Assembly (NCBI GenBank): GCA_963935005.1
Contig: CAWWAX010000001.1
Location: 55,032-119,031 of the forward strand
Length of the DNA: 64,000 nt
Reading direction: 5' to 3'
Source of the DNA: GCA-2718595 sp963935005
GTDB taxonomy: Bacteria > Gemmatimonadota > Gemmatimonadetes > Longimicrobiales > Gaopeijiaceae
This document shows, piece after piece, positions 1 to 9,766 of the stretch. Made by a program: the position numbers and the translations under genes. Each line of letters opens with the position of its first letter. Position 1 is the stretch's first letter. A model generated the notes under the pieces. That model worked only from the letters and a program-made list of their open reading frames with translations. It ran no database searches and was not told the origin of the DNA.

Positions 1-1143
1 CCCCAAAGTCTTACAACCTGGCGTAAAACAGCTGACAGAGGTGATAGCCTCGAAGAGGACTGGAACAAACTCTTCGAGTCATACAAAGAGGTGTATCCAG
101 AACTGGCAAGAGAGTATCTGGAAATCATGAGAGGTGCTCTTCCGCGAGATTGGGATATCGAAATCCCTAATTACCACGATGTCCAAGAGAGAAAAGCGAC
201 TCGTTCCTGGTCTGGAGAAATCCTGCAAGCGATTGCAGCAAATTGTCCCAATCTTATTGGAGGATCAGCCGACCTAGGACCTTCTAACATGACCGACATT
301 AATGGGGCATCCAACCTGGACCATGAAACTCCTGGAGGACGCATTCTTAGATTTGGAATTAGAGAACACGGCATGGCTGGGATAATGAATGGGCTTGCGC
401 TACATGGAGGAATCCAACCTTTCGGTGGAACATTTCTGATTTTTTCCGATTACATGAGACCTTCGATTAGGCTGGCAGCCCTAATGAACCTGCCCGTTAA
501 ATACGTATTTACCCATGACTCAATTGGATTAGGGGAAGACGGCCCCACCCATCAACCTGTCGAACAACTGATGACCTTAAGGGCTATCCCCAATCTATTA
601 GACCTGAGACCTGCCGATGCTGCAGAAACAGCAATGGCTTGGAAAATTGCGATGGAAAGGACAAGTGGCCCTACATTTTTGTCGCTCACAAGACAAGGAG
701 TCGCTCCACTCAACAGAACAACCTTCCCCAAAGCAGAAGCGACACGATTCGGAGCTTATGTTCTAGCAGAAGCTTCGAACAGGACACCTCAAGTAGTTTT
801 AATCGCAAGTGGATCGGAAATCGAAATAGCCTTAGAAGCCAAAGAAATCTTAGAGAACACAGCCATAGCCACTCGTTTAGTCAGCATGCCCAGTTGGTAT
901 CTTTTCTCGCAACAAACCAAAGAATATCAAGACTCAATTTTACTACCCGATTGCCCTGTTCAAGTAGCAATAGAAGCTGGCTCTTCATTCGGCTGGTATC
1001 GATGGATAGGAAACAGAGGATTAGTCATAGGCCTAGACAGGTTTGGAGCTTCTGCTCCCTCTGAAGACCTCTTCGATCAGTTCGGTATTAAAGTCGGTAA
1101 GATCGTGGAAAAAGCGACTGAAGCACTCAAGGAGAAAACATAG
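1..1143 (+). CDS. tkt: Transketolase, C-terminal part (5' end outside window)
   Basis: The frame is open from base 1 to the TAG at 1141-1143, so the gene starts upstream of the window; the GTG at 91 is internal. About 380 residues are visible: the end of the first TPP domain, the pyrimidine-binding domain and the C-terminal domain. Diagnostic stretches are GGSADLGPSN, FGIREHGMAGIMNG (with the Glu that activates thiamine diphosphate) and THDSIGLGEDGPTHQP, plus the C-terminal DRFGASAP. The enzyme transfers two-carbon units between sugar phosphates in the non-oxidative pentose phosphate pathway, in the cytosol. It converges on the next gene with only 15 bases between. Nothing looks degenerate. 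Assignment is secure; only the length is unknown. Confidence 0.96.
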   Translation, partial: PQSLTTWRKTADRGDSLEEDWNKLFESYKEVYPELAREYLEIMRGALPRDWDIEIPNYHDVQERKATRSWSGEILQAIAANCPNLIGGSADLGPSNMTDINGASNLDHETPGGRILRFGIREHGMAGIMNGLALHGGIQPFGGTFLIFSDYMRPSIRLAALMNLPVKYVFTHDSIGLGEDGPTHQPVEQLMTLRAIPNLLDLRPADAAETAMAWKIAMERTSGPTFLSLTRQGVAPLNRTTFPKAEATRFGAYVLAEASNRTPQVVLIASGSEIEIALEAKEILENTAIATRLVSMPSWYLFSQQTKEYQDSILLPDCPVQVAIEAGSSFGWYRWIGNRGLVIGLDRFGASAPSEDLFDQFGIKVGKIVEKATEALKEKT

Positions 1144-1158
1144 CCCAGAGGGGGGTGT

Positions 1159-2169
1159 TCAAGAGAAAAAACTGAAATTATTCCTCCCCTCATCCGAAAT
1201 AGCCCTTTGATATACAGCGATGGCCCCCGCTGTATCTTGAAGAGCTGACCCTGTTGCATCAAAAACTATAATTTCTTCATTAGAAGTGCGACCAGTTCGA
1301 TCCCCAACTATTACTTGGCCCAAGTCGGCATGGACTTCTTCCGCGGAGATAACACCTGCGGCGATTGCGTGATGCAGCTCTCCCACATTGATACATTGAT
1401 CTAAGAGATCAACCACTACCTTGGCCTTAGAAAAGATCTCTACATCCAATTCCTGCTTGTCAGGACTGTCTGCACCTACTGCCGCTATAAAAATGCCATC
1501 TGGAATCATACTCGCCTTAATGAGCGGAGAACTTGAAGGAGTGCAGGTCACTAGCACATCGCTTTCCGCCAAAGCCTCTTCAACTACATCGATCGCCATT
1601 ACTTCCATCTGCAATTCATCAGCCATCTCGGCTGCAAAACGAGCTGATGTATCAGGGTCCATATCAATTGCAAAAGCTTTTTTTAAAGGCAACACTTGTT
1701 TTAAAGATCTGAGCTGCACCCTGCCCTGTGTTCCACACCCACAAATAGTAACTGTCTCAGAGTTGGGCTTCGCTAAATATTTAGCTGCAACACCCGTGGT
1801 GGCCCCTGTTCGATTAATGGTAATTCCGACCGATTCCATAATAGCCAATGGTGACCCATCTTCTCCATCGCAGAGAACGATGATGCCTTGAATATTTGGC
1901 AGACCAAATCGTTTTTGGTTCTGAAAAAACCCTCCGTTTAGCTTCAGCCCAAGGTAGGCTTTTCCTTTAACCAATCCGCCAGCTTTAATATGGAATTCGC
2001 CATCTTGAGTATCAATATGGAGGAGGCCCGTATCCAGACTCTTGTCCTCAGCGTAGAGTCGGAACGCATCTTCTACCAGATCAAAATAATCTTCCAATTG
2101 AAGAATCTGAGAGATTTCTTCTCCACTGAGTAGAAGAGTTTCGCGGTTTTTTACGCTTCGTGATACCAC
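1159..2169 (-). CDS. Ornithine cyclodeaminase / mu-crystallin family dehydrogenase
   Basis: NAD(P)-dependent enzyme of the ornithine cyclodeaminase/mu-crystallin family; members include ornithine cyclodeaminase, alanine dehydrogenase and ketimine reductases, and the substrate cannot be read here. Family features: N-terminal LLLSGEEISQIL, GITINRTGATTGVAAKYLA, the Rossmann loop ICGCGTQGRVQL, VLVTCTPSSSPL and the late VFDATGSALQDTAGA. The open frame runs upstream to 2253, but the preferred start is GTG at 2169. It lies one base after the TGA of the upstream FAH gene, with AGGGA six bases ahead of it, giving 336 residues and a normal family N-terminus. The longer version would put 28 unrelated residues into the FAH frame. 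The adjacency suggests co-translation with the FAH gene. Confidence 0.85.
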   Translation of the reverse strand: MVSRSVKNRETLLLSGEEISQILQLEDYFDLVEDAFRLYAEDKSLDTGLLHIDTQDGEFHIKAGGLVKGKAYLGLKLNGGFFQNQKRFGLPNIQGIIVLCDGEDGSPLAIMESVGITINRTGATTGVAAKYLAKPNSETVTICGCGTQGRVQLRSLKQVLPLKKAFAIDMDPDTSARFAAEMADELQMEVMAIDVVEEALAESDVLVTCTPSSSPLIKASMIPDGIFIAAVGADSPDKQELDVEIFSKAKVVVDLLDQCINVGELHHAIAAGVISAEEVHADLGQVIVGDRTGRTSNEEIIVFDATGSALQDTAGAIAVYQRAISDEGRNNFSFFS

Positions 2170-2170
2170 C

Positions 2171-3334
2171 TCAATTCCCTGGTGGTCTGTAGCTACGAAC
2201 TGGGGGCAGTTGTGCGCCGGATAGATCGTCTGGAACGCTCTCTTCAGCAACAACGGTGTGCGTTAACGTACCGATTCCCTCGATGGTGGCACTGATCGTT
2301 TCACCAGCCTGCAGGTAACCAGATCCTGTCGCCCGCTGAACGCGCCCAGCGCCCGTTCCGCCCGACGTTCCGCTTTGCAGGACGTCACCAGGAAATACAG
2401 TGATTAGCGACGATGCGTACTCGATTAACTCTGGAATGTTGTGTATCATGTCTCCCGCTCTGGCCTCCTGAACGGTCACGCCATCGATGACCAGGCTCTG
2501 GTGCAAGCGTTCCATCGGATCGCCATAGAACTCCTTTGGAACAATCCACGGCCCTTGGGGCGCGAACGTGTCATGGCCCTTACCGACGAACCAATCCTGA
2601 CCGGATCCGTAACCACCAGGTGGACGTCCGCCACGATCGGACACATCCATAGCAACCATATAGCCGAATACGTGGTCGTAGGCTCGACTTGCAGAGATGT
2701 ACTTGCCCTCAGTACCGAATACGATTGCCAACTCAACTTCCCATTCGATCCGGTCACGGCCATAAGGAATCACGATGTCGTCGCCGCTACCGATGATCGC
2801 GCCGCGGGTCGGTTTCAGGAACAGGTAGGGTACCCCCCGATTATCCTGTCGCTCCTGAGTCCTCGCTTGCAACTGTTCCTCGGTACAGCCTTCACATGCA
2901 TGTGTATAGAAGTTGACCGCGGCATTCATGTTTTTGCTGGGATACATAATTGGAGGAAGAGCTCTTAAGTTGCTCGCCTCATAAACAAAATCTGATTTTC
3001 CTGGTCCTTCCAATCCATTATTGTGGTTCAAATCATTAACTATCTCATATAAACGGTGTTTCAAACCAGATTCATACCGTTCAATCAGTTCTAACATATC
3101 TGATGGCATGGACATCTCTGAAATGCCAGGGTTTTTCTGAAGAGCAGTATTAGCAGAAACAAGGTCTATGACTAAATTATCTCTCAGGACAATACCCAGC
3201 CGATGCTGTCCGTCCACCTCGAATGTTCCGAGTTTAAAGGCCTCTACGTCCTCTGTGCTCGGATCACTTTGAGCAACACAGCCGATCGGAATAATTAACA
3301 CTAGTAGCAACCGGAAAACTTGATTTAGCTTCAT
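2171..3334 (-). CDS. Secreted/lipoprotein fumarylacetoacetate hydrolase-family protein
   Basis: A 387-residue protein with a signal ending in a plausible lipobox (PIGC near residue 19), followed by a fumarylacetoacetate-hydrolase fold. Metal-site motifs are IEWEVELAIVFG and MDVSDRGGR, and the C-terminal GDVLQSGTSGGTGAG loop resembles the GDVI.TGTP loop of the family. FAH enzymes cleave or isomerise beta-diketo acids; an exported version is unusual and its substrate is unknown. The gene is compositionally split: the stretch from about 2180 to 2930 (C-terminal two thirds) is about 55-60% GC, while the N-terminal third is about 37-40%, matching its surroundings. It is followed directly by the ornithine cyclodeaminase-like gene and preceded by tRNA-Arg. 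Confidence 0.85.
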   Translation of the reverse strand: MKLNQVFRLLLVLIIPIGCVAQSDPSTEDVEAFKLGTFEVDGQHRLGIVLRDNLVIDLVSANTALQKNPGISEMSMPSDMLELIERYESGLKHRLYEIVNDLNHNNGLEGPGKSDFVYEASNLRALPPIMYPSKNMNAAVNFYTHACEGCTEEQLQARTQERQDNRGVPYLFLKPTRGAIIGSGDDIVIPYGRDRIEWEVELAIVFGTEGKYISASRAYDHVFGYMVAMDVSDRGGRPPGGYGSGQDWFVGKGHDTFAPQGPWIVPKEFYGDPMERLHQSLVIDGVTVQEARAGDMIHNIPELIEYASSLITVFPGDVLQSGTSGGTGAGRVQRATGSGYLQAGETISATIEGIGTLTHTVVAEESVPDDLSGAQLPPVRSYRPPGN

Positions 3335-3374
3335 TATCTGCCTCCTGAATAAATTATGACCTCCCTCTCTACAA

Positions 3375-3449
<75 letters not shown>

Positions 3450-3454
3450 AAGTC

Positions 3455-3837
<383 letters not shown>

Positions 3838-3892
3838 TACTGCAACGTAGTCTATCTGGATTAGTATCAGAGAACAACGGCTCTACCGAGGT

Positions 3893-4453
3893 TTAGAAAA
3901 TCCAATAAACACCAGCCGTGATCTCACTACTGTCATAGGGAAAAAGCTCATGTTGATCACGCCGAATTCTATACTCACCCCGAACCCCAACAGGGCCAGC
4001 GATCCGCACTCTTATACCTATGGGTACAGAGATAGTGGAGTTCCAAAATCGGACACCTTCCGGATCTGCATCGCGACGAACGAAAAGACCTCCGCTGAAC
4101 CCTAAGTAAGGTTCCAAAATCCCTACGGGAAATCTTGCCTGAACTCCTGCTGTTAAAGTAGCTACATGCGAAAATATTGTACTAGACGGGCTCGCTGGAG
4201 CTGTGACTCTAGGTTTAGAGTAGGTTGCACCGAACTCAATACGTGTTCGATCTGAGTTTGTATAGTCAGTTGATAATGCTATTAGATCTGTGGATCCCTC
4301 ATCTGCTTCTAATGCGTAACGCAGCATGCCACCAGACAAACTGACGCCCCTAGAAGAGCTTAGAGGTGGCCTGCCTTGAGCATGTGACAAACTCGGACGT
4401 CCCAATGTCAACAGGGCAAAAACAACACAAACAAATCGAAAACTGAAACTCAT
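3893..4453 (-). CDS. Small outer-membrane beta-barrel protein, hypothetical
   Basis: 186 residues with a clear Sec signal peptide (cleavage after LSHAQ, about residue 26) followed by alternating hydrophobic/polar strands and a terminal aromatic residue (VYWIF), the usual outer-membrane insertion signal. The size suggests an 8-strand barrel of the OmpA/OmpW class. Phrases such as ILEPYLGFSGGLFVRR and PVGVRGEYRI are typical strand-turn-strand patterns. No specific function can be assigned. It is upstream of rnpB on the same strand, and divergent from the histidine phosphatase gene. Confidence 0.75.
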   Translation of the reverse strand: MSFSFRFVCVVFALLTLGRPSLSHAQGRPPLSSSRGVSLSGGMLRYALEADEGSTDLIALSTDYTNSDRTRIEFGATYSKPRVTAPASPSSTIFSHVATLTAGVQARFPVGILEPYLGFSGGLFVRRDADPEGVRFWNSTISVPIGIRVRIAGPVGVRGEYRIRRDQHELFPYDSSEITAGVYWIF

Positions 4454-4608
4454 TTTGAAACATCCATAGCTAAATAATCGTAAACTCCAGCTAGATTGTA
4501 GAGAAATGATGAGAGGAAAAGCAATGAACGCTTGCAGAGTTGTTTGATAGATCTGATCTTTTCGACGACGAAGATAGCCAACATCCTCTTGTTAGGAGTA
4601 ATGAAAAC

Positions 4609-5130
4609 ATGAAAAACTTCAAACATCTCAACTTACTAAAACTACTCTTCTTAGTTTTTAGTCTTTCCCCTATGACGCCACTACGAGGTCAAACAGAAAC
4701 GACCACGGTCATCTACTTGGTAAGACATGCTGAAAAAGTGGACGACTCAAACGACGCGGCGCTCTCACCAGAAGGCAGAAAAAGAGCAGAGTTACTTTCT
4801 AAAGTCTTGAAAGATGCTGAGATTACTCACATACATTCCACCGATTTCCAACGTACCCGTGATACAGTTGAACCTCTGGCCTCTCTCTTGGGAATAGCAA
4901 TCCAACTATACGACCCACAACACTTAGAAACCTTTTCAGAAAACCTGATAAACACCCAGGGAGTACATCTAGTCAGTGGGCATTCTAATACCACCCCAGG
5001 GCTGGTTGAACTGCTGGGTGGACAGAGCTCTCCGATTCAAGACCACGAATATGACCGTCTCTATGTGATCGTTCGAGACGGAAAACAAACTAAAGCAACC
5101 ATTCTAATCCATTACGGTATCTCTTGGTGA
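4609..5130 (+). CDS. Exported histidine phosphatase superfamily protein
   Basis: Phosphoglycerate-mutase/SixA-like histidine phosphatase. The RHG-type motif is LVRHAEK, where the His is the phospho-acceptor; the second conserved His is in HLVSGHSNTTPGL. The start was set at ATG 4609 because AGGAG (4594-4598) precedes it and it yields a normal signal peptide (MKNFKHLNLLKLLFLVFSLS, cleavage near RGQ). The frame continues upstream to 4540 without a signal-like sequence. 173 residues, likely periplasmic, acting on a small phosphoester or phosphopeptide. Transcribed toward the beta-lactamase-like gene, with 96 bases between. Confidence 0.85.
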   Translation: MKNFKHLNLLKLLFLVFSLSPMTPLRGQTETTTVIYLVRHAEKVDDSNDAALSPEGRKRAELLSKVLKDAEITHIHSTDFQRTRDTVEPLASLLGIAIQLYDPQHLETFSENLINTQGVHLVSGHSNTTPGLVELLGGQSSPIQDHEYDRLYVIVRDGKQTKATILIHYGISW

Positions 5131-5226
5131 ACTTTCACTCCAATTGGAAAATTGATTGCGTAAACAAACTCGCCAAAAGTAATTTTGACTAAACTGAAAC
5201 GTCGTTGCTGATATAGGGAGCACATC

Positions 5227-6912
5227 TTGAAGATCAAACATCTGATTATACTTGCCATTACTATCCTGAACTCCTGTGTCGTTTCTGCTAGCCATGATCG
5301 AACGTCTCAAGTGGACAGCGTTTTCGAACGTTGGAACAACTTCACCTCTCCTGGTTGTGCAGTCGGTATAATGAAGGACGGTCACGTTGTTCTCGAAAAG
5401 GCTTACGGAATGGCTGACCTGCAACATGAAATTCCGAATACTATCGAAACAGTTTTTGAAAATGGTTCTGTTTCGAAGCAATTTACGGCAGCAGCAATCG
5501 TTCTTCTTGCCTTGGAAGGAAAAATCACTCTCGACGACGATGTGCGGTACTACATTCCTGAAGTGCCCGATTATGGCACTACAATAACTTTACGTCACTT
5601 AATGACTCACACGAGCGGCCTCAGAGACTGGGGTTCAGTCGCTGCCATCTCTGGATGGCCAAGACATGAACGCAGCCATAATCACAGTGACGTTTTAAAT
5701 ATTATCAGTCGCCAGACTGCGCTTAATTTCCATCCTGGAACTGAATATTCCTACAGTAACACTGGATATAACTTGCTAGCTATGGTGGTGACACGCGTGA
5801 GCGGAATCCCCTTTGCAGAATTCTCTATGGAGAACATCTTCGAACCACTTGGCTTGGCAAATACGCAGTGGCGGGATAACCCCAGGCGAATAGTAAAAGG
5901 TCGAAGCACTGCCTACCGAGCCTTGGAAAATGGAACATTCGAGATCCTACAACCCATAGAACATGTGCATGGAAACGGTGGCCTGCTCACCACGATAGGA
6001 GACCTGCTGACTTGGAACCAAGCCTTGGAAGACGGTACAATCGGTGGGCAGAGGTTCATAGAAATGATGCACGAGCAGGGCCGTTTGACAGATGGTTCTG
6101 AGATCACCTACGCGGGCGGACTTCAAATCGATTCCTTCAAAGGTGTAAAACGCATAAGTCATACTGGTGCTACGGCAGGCTACAGAGCGTTCGTTTCCAG
6201 GTATCCAGAACACCATCTCTCACTGGCATCACTTTGCAATTCCAGTGATGCCAATACCGGTTTGATCAGAGATCAACTCGCTGAAATTTTCATTGGTGAA
6301 TTCCTGAAGGATCCCGAGCTTCAGCAGGCTATCACACTGACACCAGAAATAATGGCTTCCTATGCTGGACTTTATTACGAACCCGTGACGGGACAAACAA
6401 AACAATTGGAACTAAGAAACGGCGATCTCTATGACGGAAACAACAAACTCACTCCCACCTCACCTTCTATTTTTTTAAATCCTGCTACCACAGCTGATTA
6501 CATTTTTGAAACCCAGCAGGGTAATGCCAAAGAATTTTCCCTAGATGCCTGGCAGTATACGAAAAAGAGTTATCAGCAAACGAGCTCGTGGGCTCCAGAT
6601 ATTGAAGAATTACAGACATTGACTGGCACCTATAGCAGTGCGGACTCTAACACTACTTATATCGTTAAAATGATAAATAATCAGTTGGTGATAGAACAGG
6701 AACCTGGACGGATACAGGTCCTTACGCCTCTGTACAAAGACGCTTTTGAAGGAAATTTTGGAGTGCCTGAATTTGACATCCATTGGACTTCAGAACGTTT
6801 CTCGTCCAATGGAGTCATAAGGTTTGAACGTGACAGCAGAAACGTAGTCACAGAATTGTCTGGATCTTGGGGAAGAGTTTTTGACATGCGCTTCAAACGT
6901 CAAAGCAATTAA
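5227..6912 (+). CDS. Serine beta-lactamase-like hydrolase (class C fold) with C-terminal domain
   Basis: 561 residues from a TTG start preceded by GGGAG at a suitable distance; the frame gives an N-terminal signal with possible lipobox LNSC (residue 17). The penicillin-binding fold motifs are present: S81-V-S-K84 (SxxK nucleophile), Y176-S-N178, and an SHTGAT triad late in the domain. These enzymes (peptidase S12 family) hydrolyse D-amino-acid peptides, esters or beta-lactams. Residues after about 360 form an additional beta-rich domain like those appended to many S12 proteins. Its TAA overlaps the TAA of the convergent apbE gene by four bases, so the two transcripts share an end. Confidence 0.88.
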   Translation: MKIKHLIILAITILNSCVVSASHDRTSQVDSVFERWNNFTSPGCAVGIMKDGHVVLEKAYGMADLQHEIPNTIETVFENGSVSKQFTAAAIVLLALEGKITLDDDVRYYIPEVPDYGTTITLRHLMTHTSGLRDWGSVAAISGWPRHERSHNHSDVLNIISRQTALNFHPGTEYSYSNTGYNLLAMVVTRVSGIPFAEFSMENIFEPLGLANTQWRDNPRRIVKGRSTAYRALENGTFEILQPIEHVHGNGGLLTTIGDLLTWNQALEDGTIGGQRFIEMMHEQGRLTDGSEITYAGGLQIDSFKGVKRISHTGATAGYRAFVSRYPEHHLSLASLCNSSDANTGLIRDQLAEIFIGEFLKDPELQQAITLTPEIMASYAGLYYEPVTGQTKQLELRNGDLYDGNNKLTPTSPSIFLNPATTADYIFETQQGNAKEFSLDAWQYTKKSYQQTSSWAPDIEELQTLTGTYSSADSNTTYIVKMINNQLVIEQEPGRIQVLTPLYKDAFEGNFGVPEFDIHWTSERFSSNGVIRFERDSRNVVTELSGSWGRVFDMRFKRQSN

Positions 6913-7946
6913 ATCGTTACTTCGTAGCGAAAAAATCCTTCAGACTTGATGACCTCCTGCTCTTTTGTCACCAAAATTCCCTCTGCTTCAGGCAGCTCAT
7001 TGAGTAGGAGCATCCCCGCCTCGGGCCCTAAAACTAAGATGGCAGTTGAAAGAGCATCCGCCGCCGCCGCCGTAGGTGCTACCACAGAGACAGCACTAGT
7101 ATGATCGGGAGACGTACCTAGACGAGGATCAATAATATGGTGAACCACCAAATCTTCGGTTAGATATTGCATGTAATCCCCAGATGTCGCTACAGCTCCC
7201 TCTTCAATATTGATCACAGTGAGATAGCTATCAGGTATTCGTGGATGCTGAATGGCTAACCGCCAATTCTGACCCAACAGGTCTTTGCCTACTGCACCCA
7301 TGTCACCTCCTGCGTCAATCAATCCCCCCTTAATCCCCCTCCTCTTGAGAATTTTAACGACCTTATCCACGATGAATCCTTTGGCGATTCCATCGAAACT
7401 TACCGACATTCCTGAACGTTCAAATACGATCTTATTTGCATCCAAGGCGATATTCTCCGATCCTACTAAACTGAGCGCATCTTCAATCTCATCCGCTGAT
7501 GGTGCCCCTCCCCTTTCTTCAAAACTATTTGAGTAAAGATCTATCAAAGGCGCTACGCTAACATCGAAAGCTCCATCGGTCAGGGAATTGATCTTCAGAG
7601 CATGCCTCAATACTTCTAATATCTCTGGGGCGGGATTCTTTAGGGTTCCCTCTCGGTTAAGTATCCATACTGGTGTTCCTTCCCGATACCTGCTAAAAAT
7701 ATTCTCAAGCCGATCGATTTCTGTGAAAGCTTCGTCTAGGATATTCCTAGCAAAGCTGGTATCTCGATGGACCACTGAAATCGTGACTAGGGTACCCATT
7801 TTGGTTCGAGTTTCCCTTACCAAATCCAAACCTATCTCAGCTAGAAAAGACCGTACAATTCCTAGCCCACCGATTGTCGCCATTGCAGAAATACCAGCAA
7901 TCTTCAAGGCTTTACGTCTCTTCATTACAGCTTGAAACAATTCCAT
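6909..7946 (-). CDS. apbE: FAD:protein FMN transferase (ApbE family)
   Basis: 345-residue ApbE: MGTLVTISV, the active-site segment SFDGIAKGFIVDKV, a GGLIDAGGDMGAVG nucleotide loop, the HHIIDPRLGTSPDH segment and the Mg2+-site AADALSTAILVLGP are all intact. The enzyme covalently attaches FMN from FAD to Thr in FMN-binding-domain proteins outside the cytoplasm. The N-terminus (KRRKALKIAGISA) is a Tat-like or uncleaved signal. No flavinylation substrate is encoded next to it; the only visible FMN-binding protein is at 36.1-36.6 kb, beside a second ApbE. The start may be ATG 7946 or ATG 7925. Confidence 0.93.
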   Translation of the reverse strand: MELFQAVMKRRKALKIAGISAMATIGGLGIVRSFLAEIGLDLVRETRTKMGTLVTISVVHRDTSFARNILDEAFTEIDRLENIFSRYREGTPVWILNREGTLKNPAPEILEVLRHALKINSLTDGAFDVSVAPLIDLYSNSFEERGGAPSADEIEDALSLVGSENIALDANKIVFERSGMSVSFDGIAKGFIVDKVVKILKRRGIKGGLIDAGGDMGAVGKDLLGQNWRLAIQHPRIPDSYLTVINIEEGAVATSGDYMQYLTEDLVVHHIIDPRLGTSPDHTSAVSVVAPTAAAADALSTAILVLGPEAGMLLLNELPEAEGILVTKEQEVIKSEGFFRYEVTI

Positions 7947-8140
7947 GGACTACCCACCTAACTTTGGCCACCGAAGTCTTGGCGTCAAAATTGACTGCGG
8001 TTTAATTCGAGCGCTGTTCTCACAATTACCTCTAGAGAAATTTGAGATCTCTTCTATCGGCAAAGACATGACTACCCTATCCTGGACTAGGCGGCATCAC
8101 AAGGCTTGCCCCAGTAAATTGCATCAGGAGGGACTCTCCA

Positions 8141-9766
8141 ATGATTAAAGCTATAACAGCTACTCTGACCCGAAATTGCATAACTGTGATTTCAGCTATT
8201 CTTATCGTGAACCCTGCTAGCACCTGGTTATCAGGCCAAGCACTCGATCTCTCTAATGCAACCATTTCCGATATTAACGACGCTTTCGATGAAGGAACAC
8301 TGACCTCAGAGCGATTAGTGGAGCTTTATCTGGCCCGAATAGAAGCTTATGAAAATAAAGGTCCTCGATTAAACGCTCTAATCACTCTCAACAAAAACGC
8401 CCTGGAAATCGCTCGTGGACTCGACGAAGAAAGACGAGCTACAGGGCCTCGATCCTTACTTCATGGAATACCGGTTGTTTTGAAAGACAATGTCGACACG
8501 CAAGATATGGCCACCACAGCGGGTTCTATCCTGCTGAAAGGATCAATGCCTCCTAACGATGCCTTCATAGTAACAAAACTTCGACGAGCAGGCGCTATCA
8601 TTCTAGGCAAAACCAACATGAGTGAATTCGCTTCTGGTGTTACTATTAGCTCAATCGATGGCCCTATGTTCAATCCCCATGATTTGAACCGAACTCCTTC
8701 TGGATCATCTGGAGGAACAGGCGTTGCGATAGCAGCTTCCTTCTCCCAATTGGGTATAGGTACTGATACGGGTGGTTCAGTGAGAGGCCCCTCAAGCTCT
8801 AATGGGATCGCAGGCCTGAAACCCACCCATGGACTAATAAGTCGTGACGGGATTGTACCGTTGGCCCTATCCTTTGATATGGCTGGACCCATGGCCAGGC
8901 ATATATTTGACGTTGCCGCGATGTTAGGTGTTATGACTGGGGTAGACCCGAACGATCCTGCCACAGAAAAAAGCGCTGGCATGCTAGAAAATGACTATAC
9001 TAAGCACCTGGATCCCAGTGCGCTGGAAGGGGCTCGGATAGGAGTGGCCCGAGATTTTTTAGGTTACGACCCCGAAGTAGACTGGATCATCGAAGCTTCA
9101 CTCGAAGCCATGCGAAATGCTGGGGCGACAATAGTTGCCGTTCACTATCCTAGCTGGCTCCTCGAAGCAAAAGCTGAATTCTATACCACTATTCGTTGGC
9201 GGGAATTCAAAGATCAAATTGAGAATTATCTGGCTACTTTAGATTCACAATACCCCAGGACACTCAAGGAAATGGTCGAAATGAGTCAAAAATTCCTGGC
9301 TTCGCCAGAGCAAGGAGAACGGACGAATCCAACCCGCTGGTCCCTCTTCCAACAGGAATTGAATAGCGGGTCCCTACAGGACTATGATTATCTGGCTATG
9401 GCTAATCATGGAATTCCACTAGTAAGAGAGATCCTCCGAGGACTCCTAGAACAAAAAGATTTAGATGCAATCGTTTACCCAACTTCACCCCGTCGGCCTG
9501 GTTTGCTGGGCGAGGACCGTGGATCTTCATCACCAGATCCAGCTGTTTCCGCAACCAACCTCGCAAATCTCAGTGGCTTTCCAGACCTGATAGTCCCAGC
9601 GGGATTTACTAGTAACGGTTTGCCCGTTGGGATTTCTTTCTTTGGGCTTCCATTTAGCGAACCCACCCTTTTCGGATTAGGATATGCTTTCGAACAAATA
9701 ACTAAAGCACGACGTGACCCTGTACACACACCACCACTTCCAGGAGAGAAGATCCCTTGCGCATAA
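8141..9766 (+). CDS. Exported amidase-signature hydrolase
   Basis: 541 residues. The amidase-signature catalytic triad is visible: Lys115 in VVLKDNVD, cis-Ser at 189-190 in TPSGSSGGTG and nucleophile Ser213 in GTDTGGSVRGPSSS. An N-terminal hydrophobic signal (about residues 8-33) suggests export. The family hydrolyses C-N amide bonds; the substrate is not readable. GGAGG lies nine bases before ATG. The stop overlaps the start of the downstream cupin gene, implying translational coupling. It is most similar in outline to secreted amidases of about 500-540 residues, not to GatA. Confidence 0.92.
   Translation: MIKAITATLTRNCITVISAILIVNPASTWLSGQALDLSNATISDINDAFDEGTLTSERLVELYLARIEAYENKGPRLNALITLNKNALEIARGLDEERRATGPRSLLHGIPVVLKDNVDTQDMATTAGSILLKGSMPPNDAFIVTKLRRAGAIILGKTNMSEFASGVTISSIDGPMFNPHDLNRTPSGSSGGTGVAIAASFSQLGIGTDTGGSVRGPSSSNGIAGLKPTHGLISRDGIVPLALSFDMAGPMARHIFDVAAMLGVMTGVDPNDPATEKSAGMLENDYTKHLDPSALEGARIGVARDFLGYDPEVDWIIEASLEAMRNAGATIVAVHYPSWLLEAKAEFYTTIRWREFKDQIENYLATLDSQYPRTLKEMVEMSQKFLASPEQGERTNPTRWSLFQQELNSGSLQDYDYLAMANHGIPLVREILRGLLEQKDLDAIVYPTSPRRPGLLGEDRGSSSPDPAVSATNLANLSGFPDLIVPAGFTSNGLPVGISFFGLPFSEPTLFGLGYAFEQITKARRDPVHTPPLPGEKIPCA

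Noticed and set aside
7945..8148. 67-residue frame between apbE and the amidase
   Set aside because: No ribosome site, no recognisable domain, and it runs into the amidase start; the region is a divergent promoter space.
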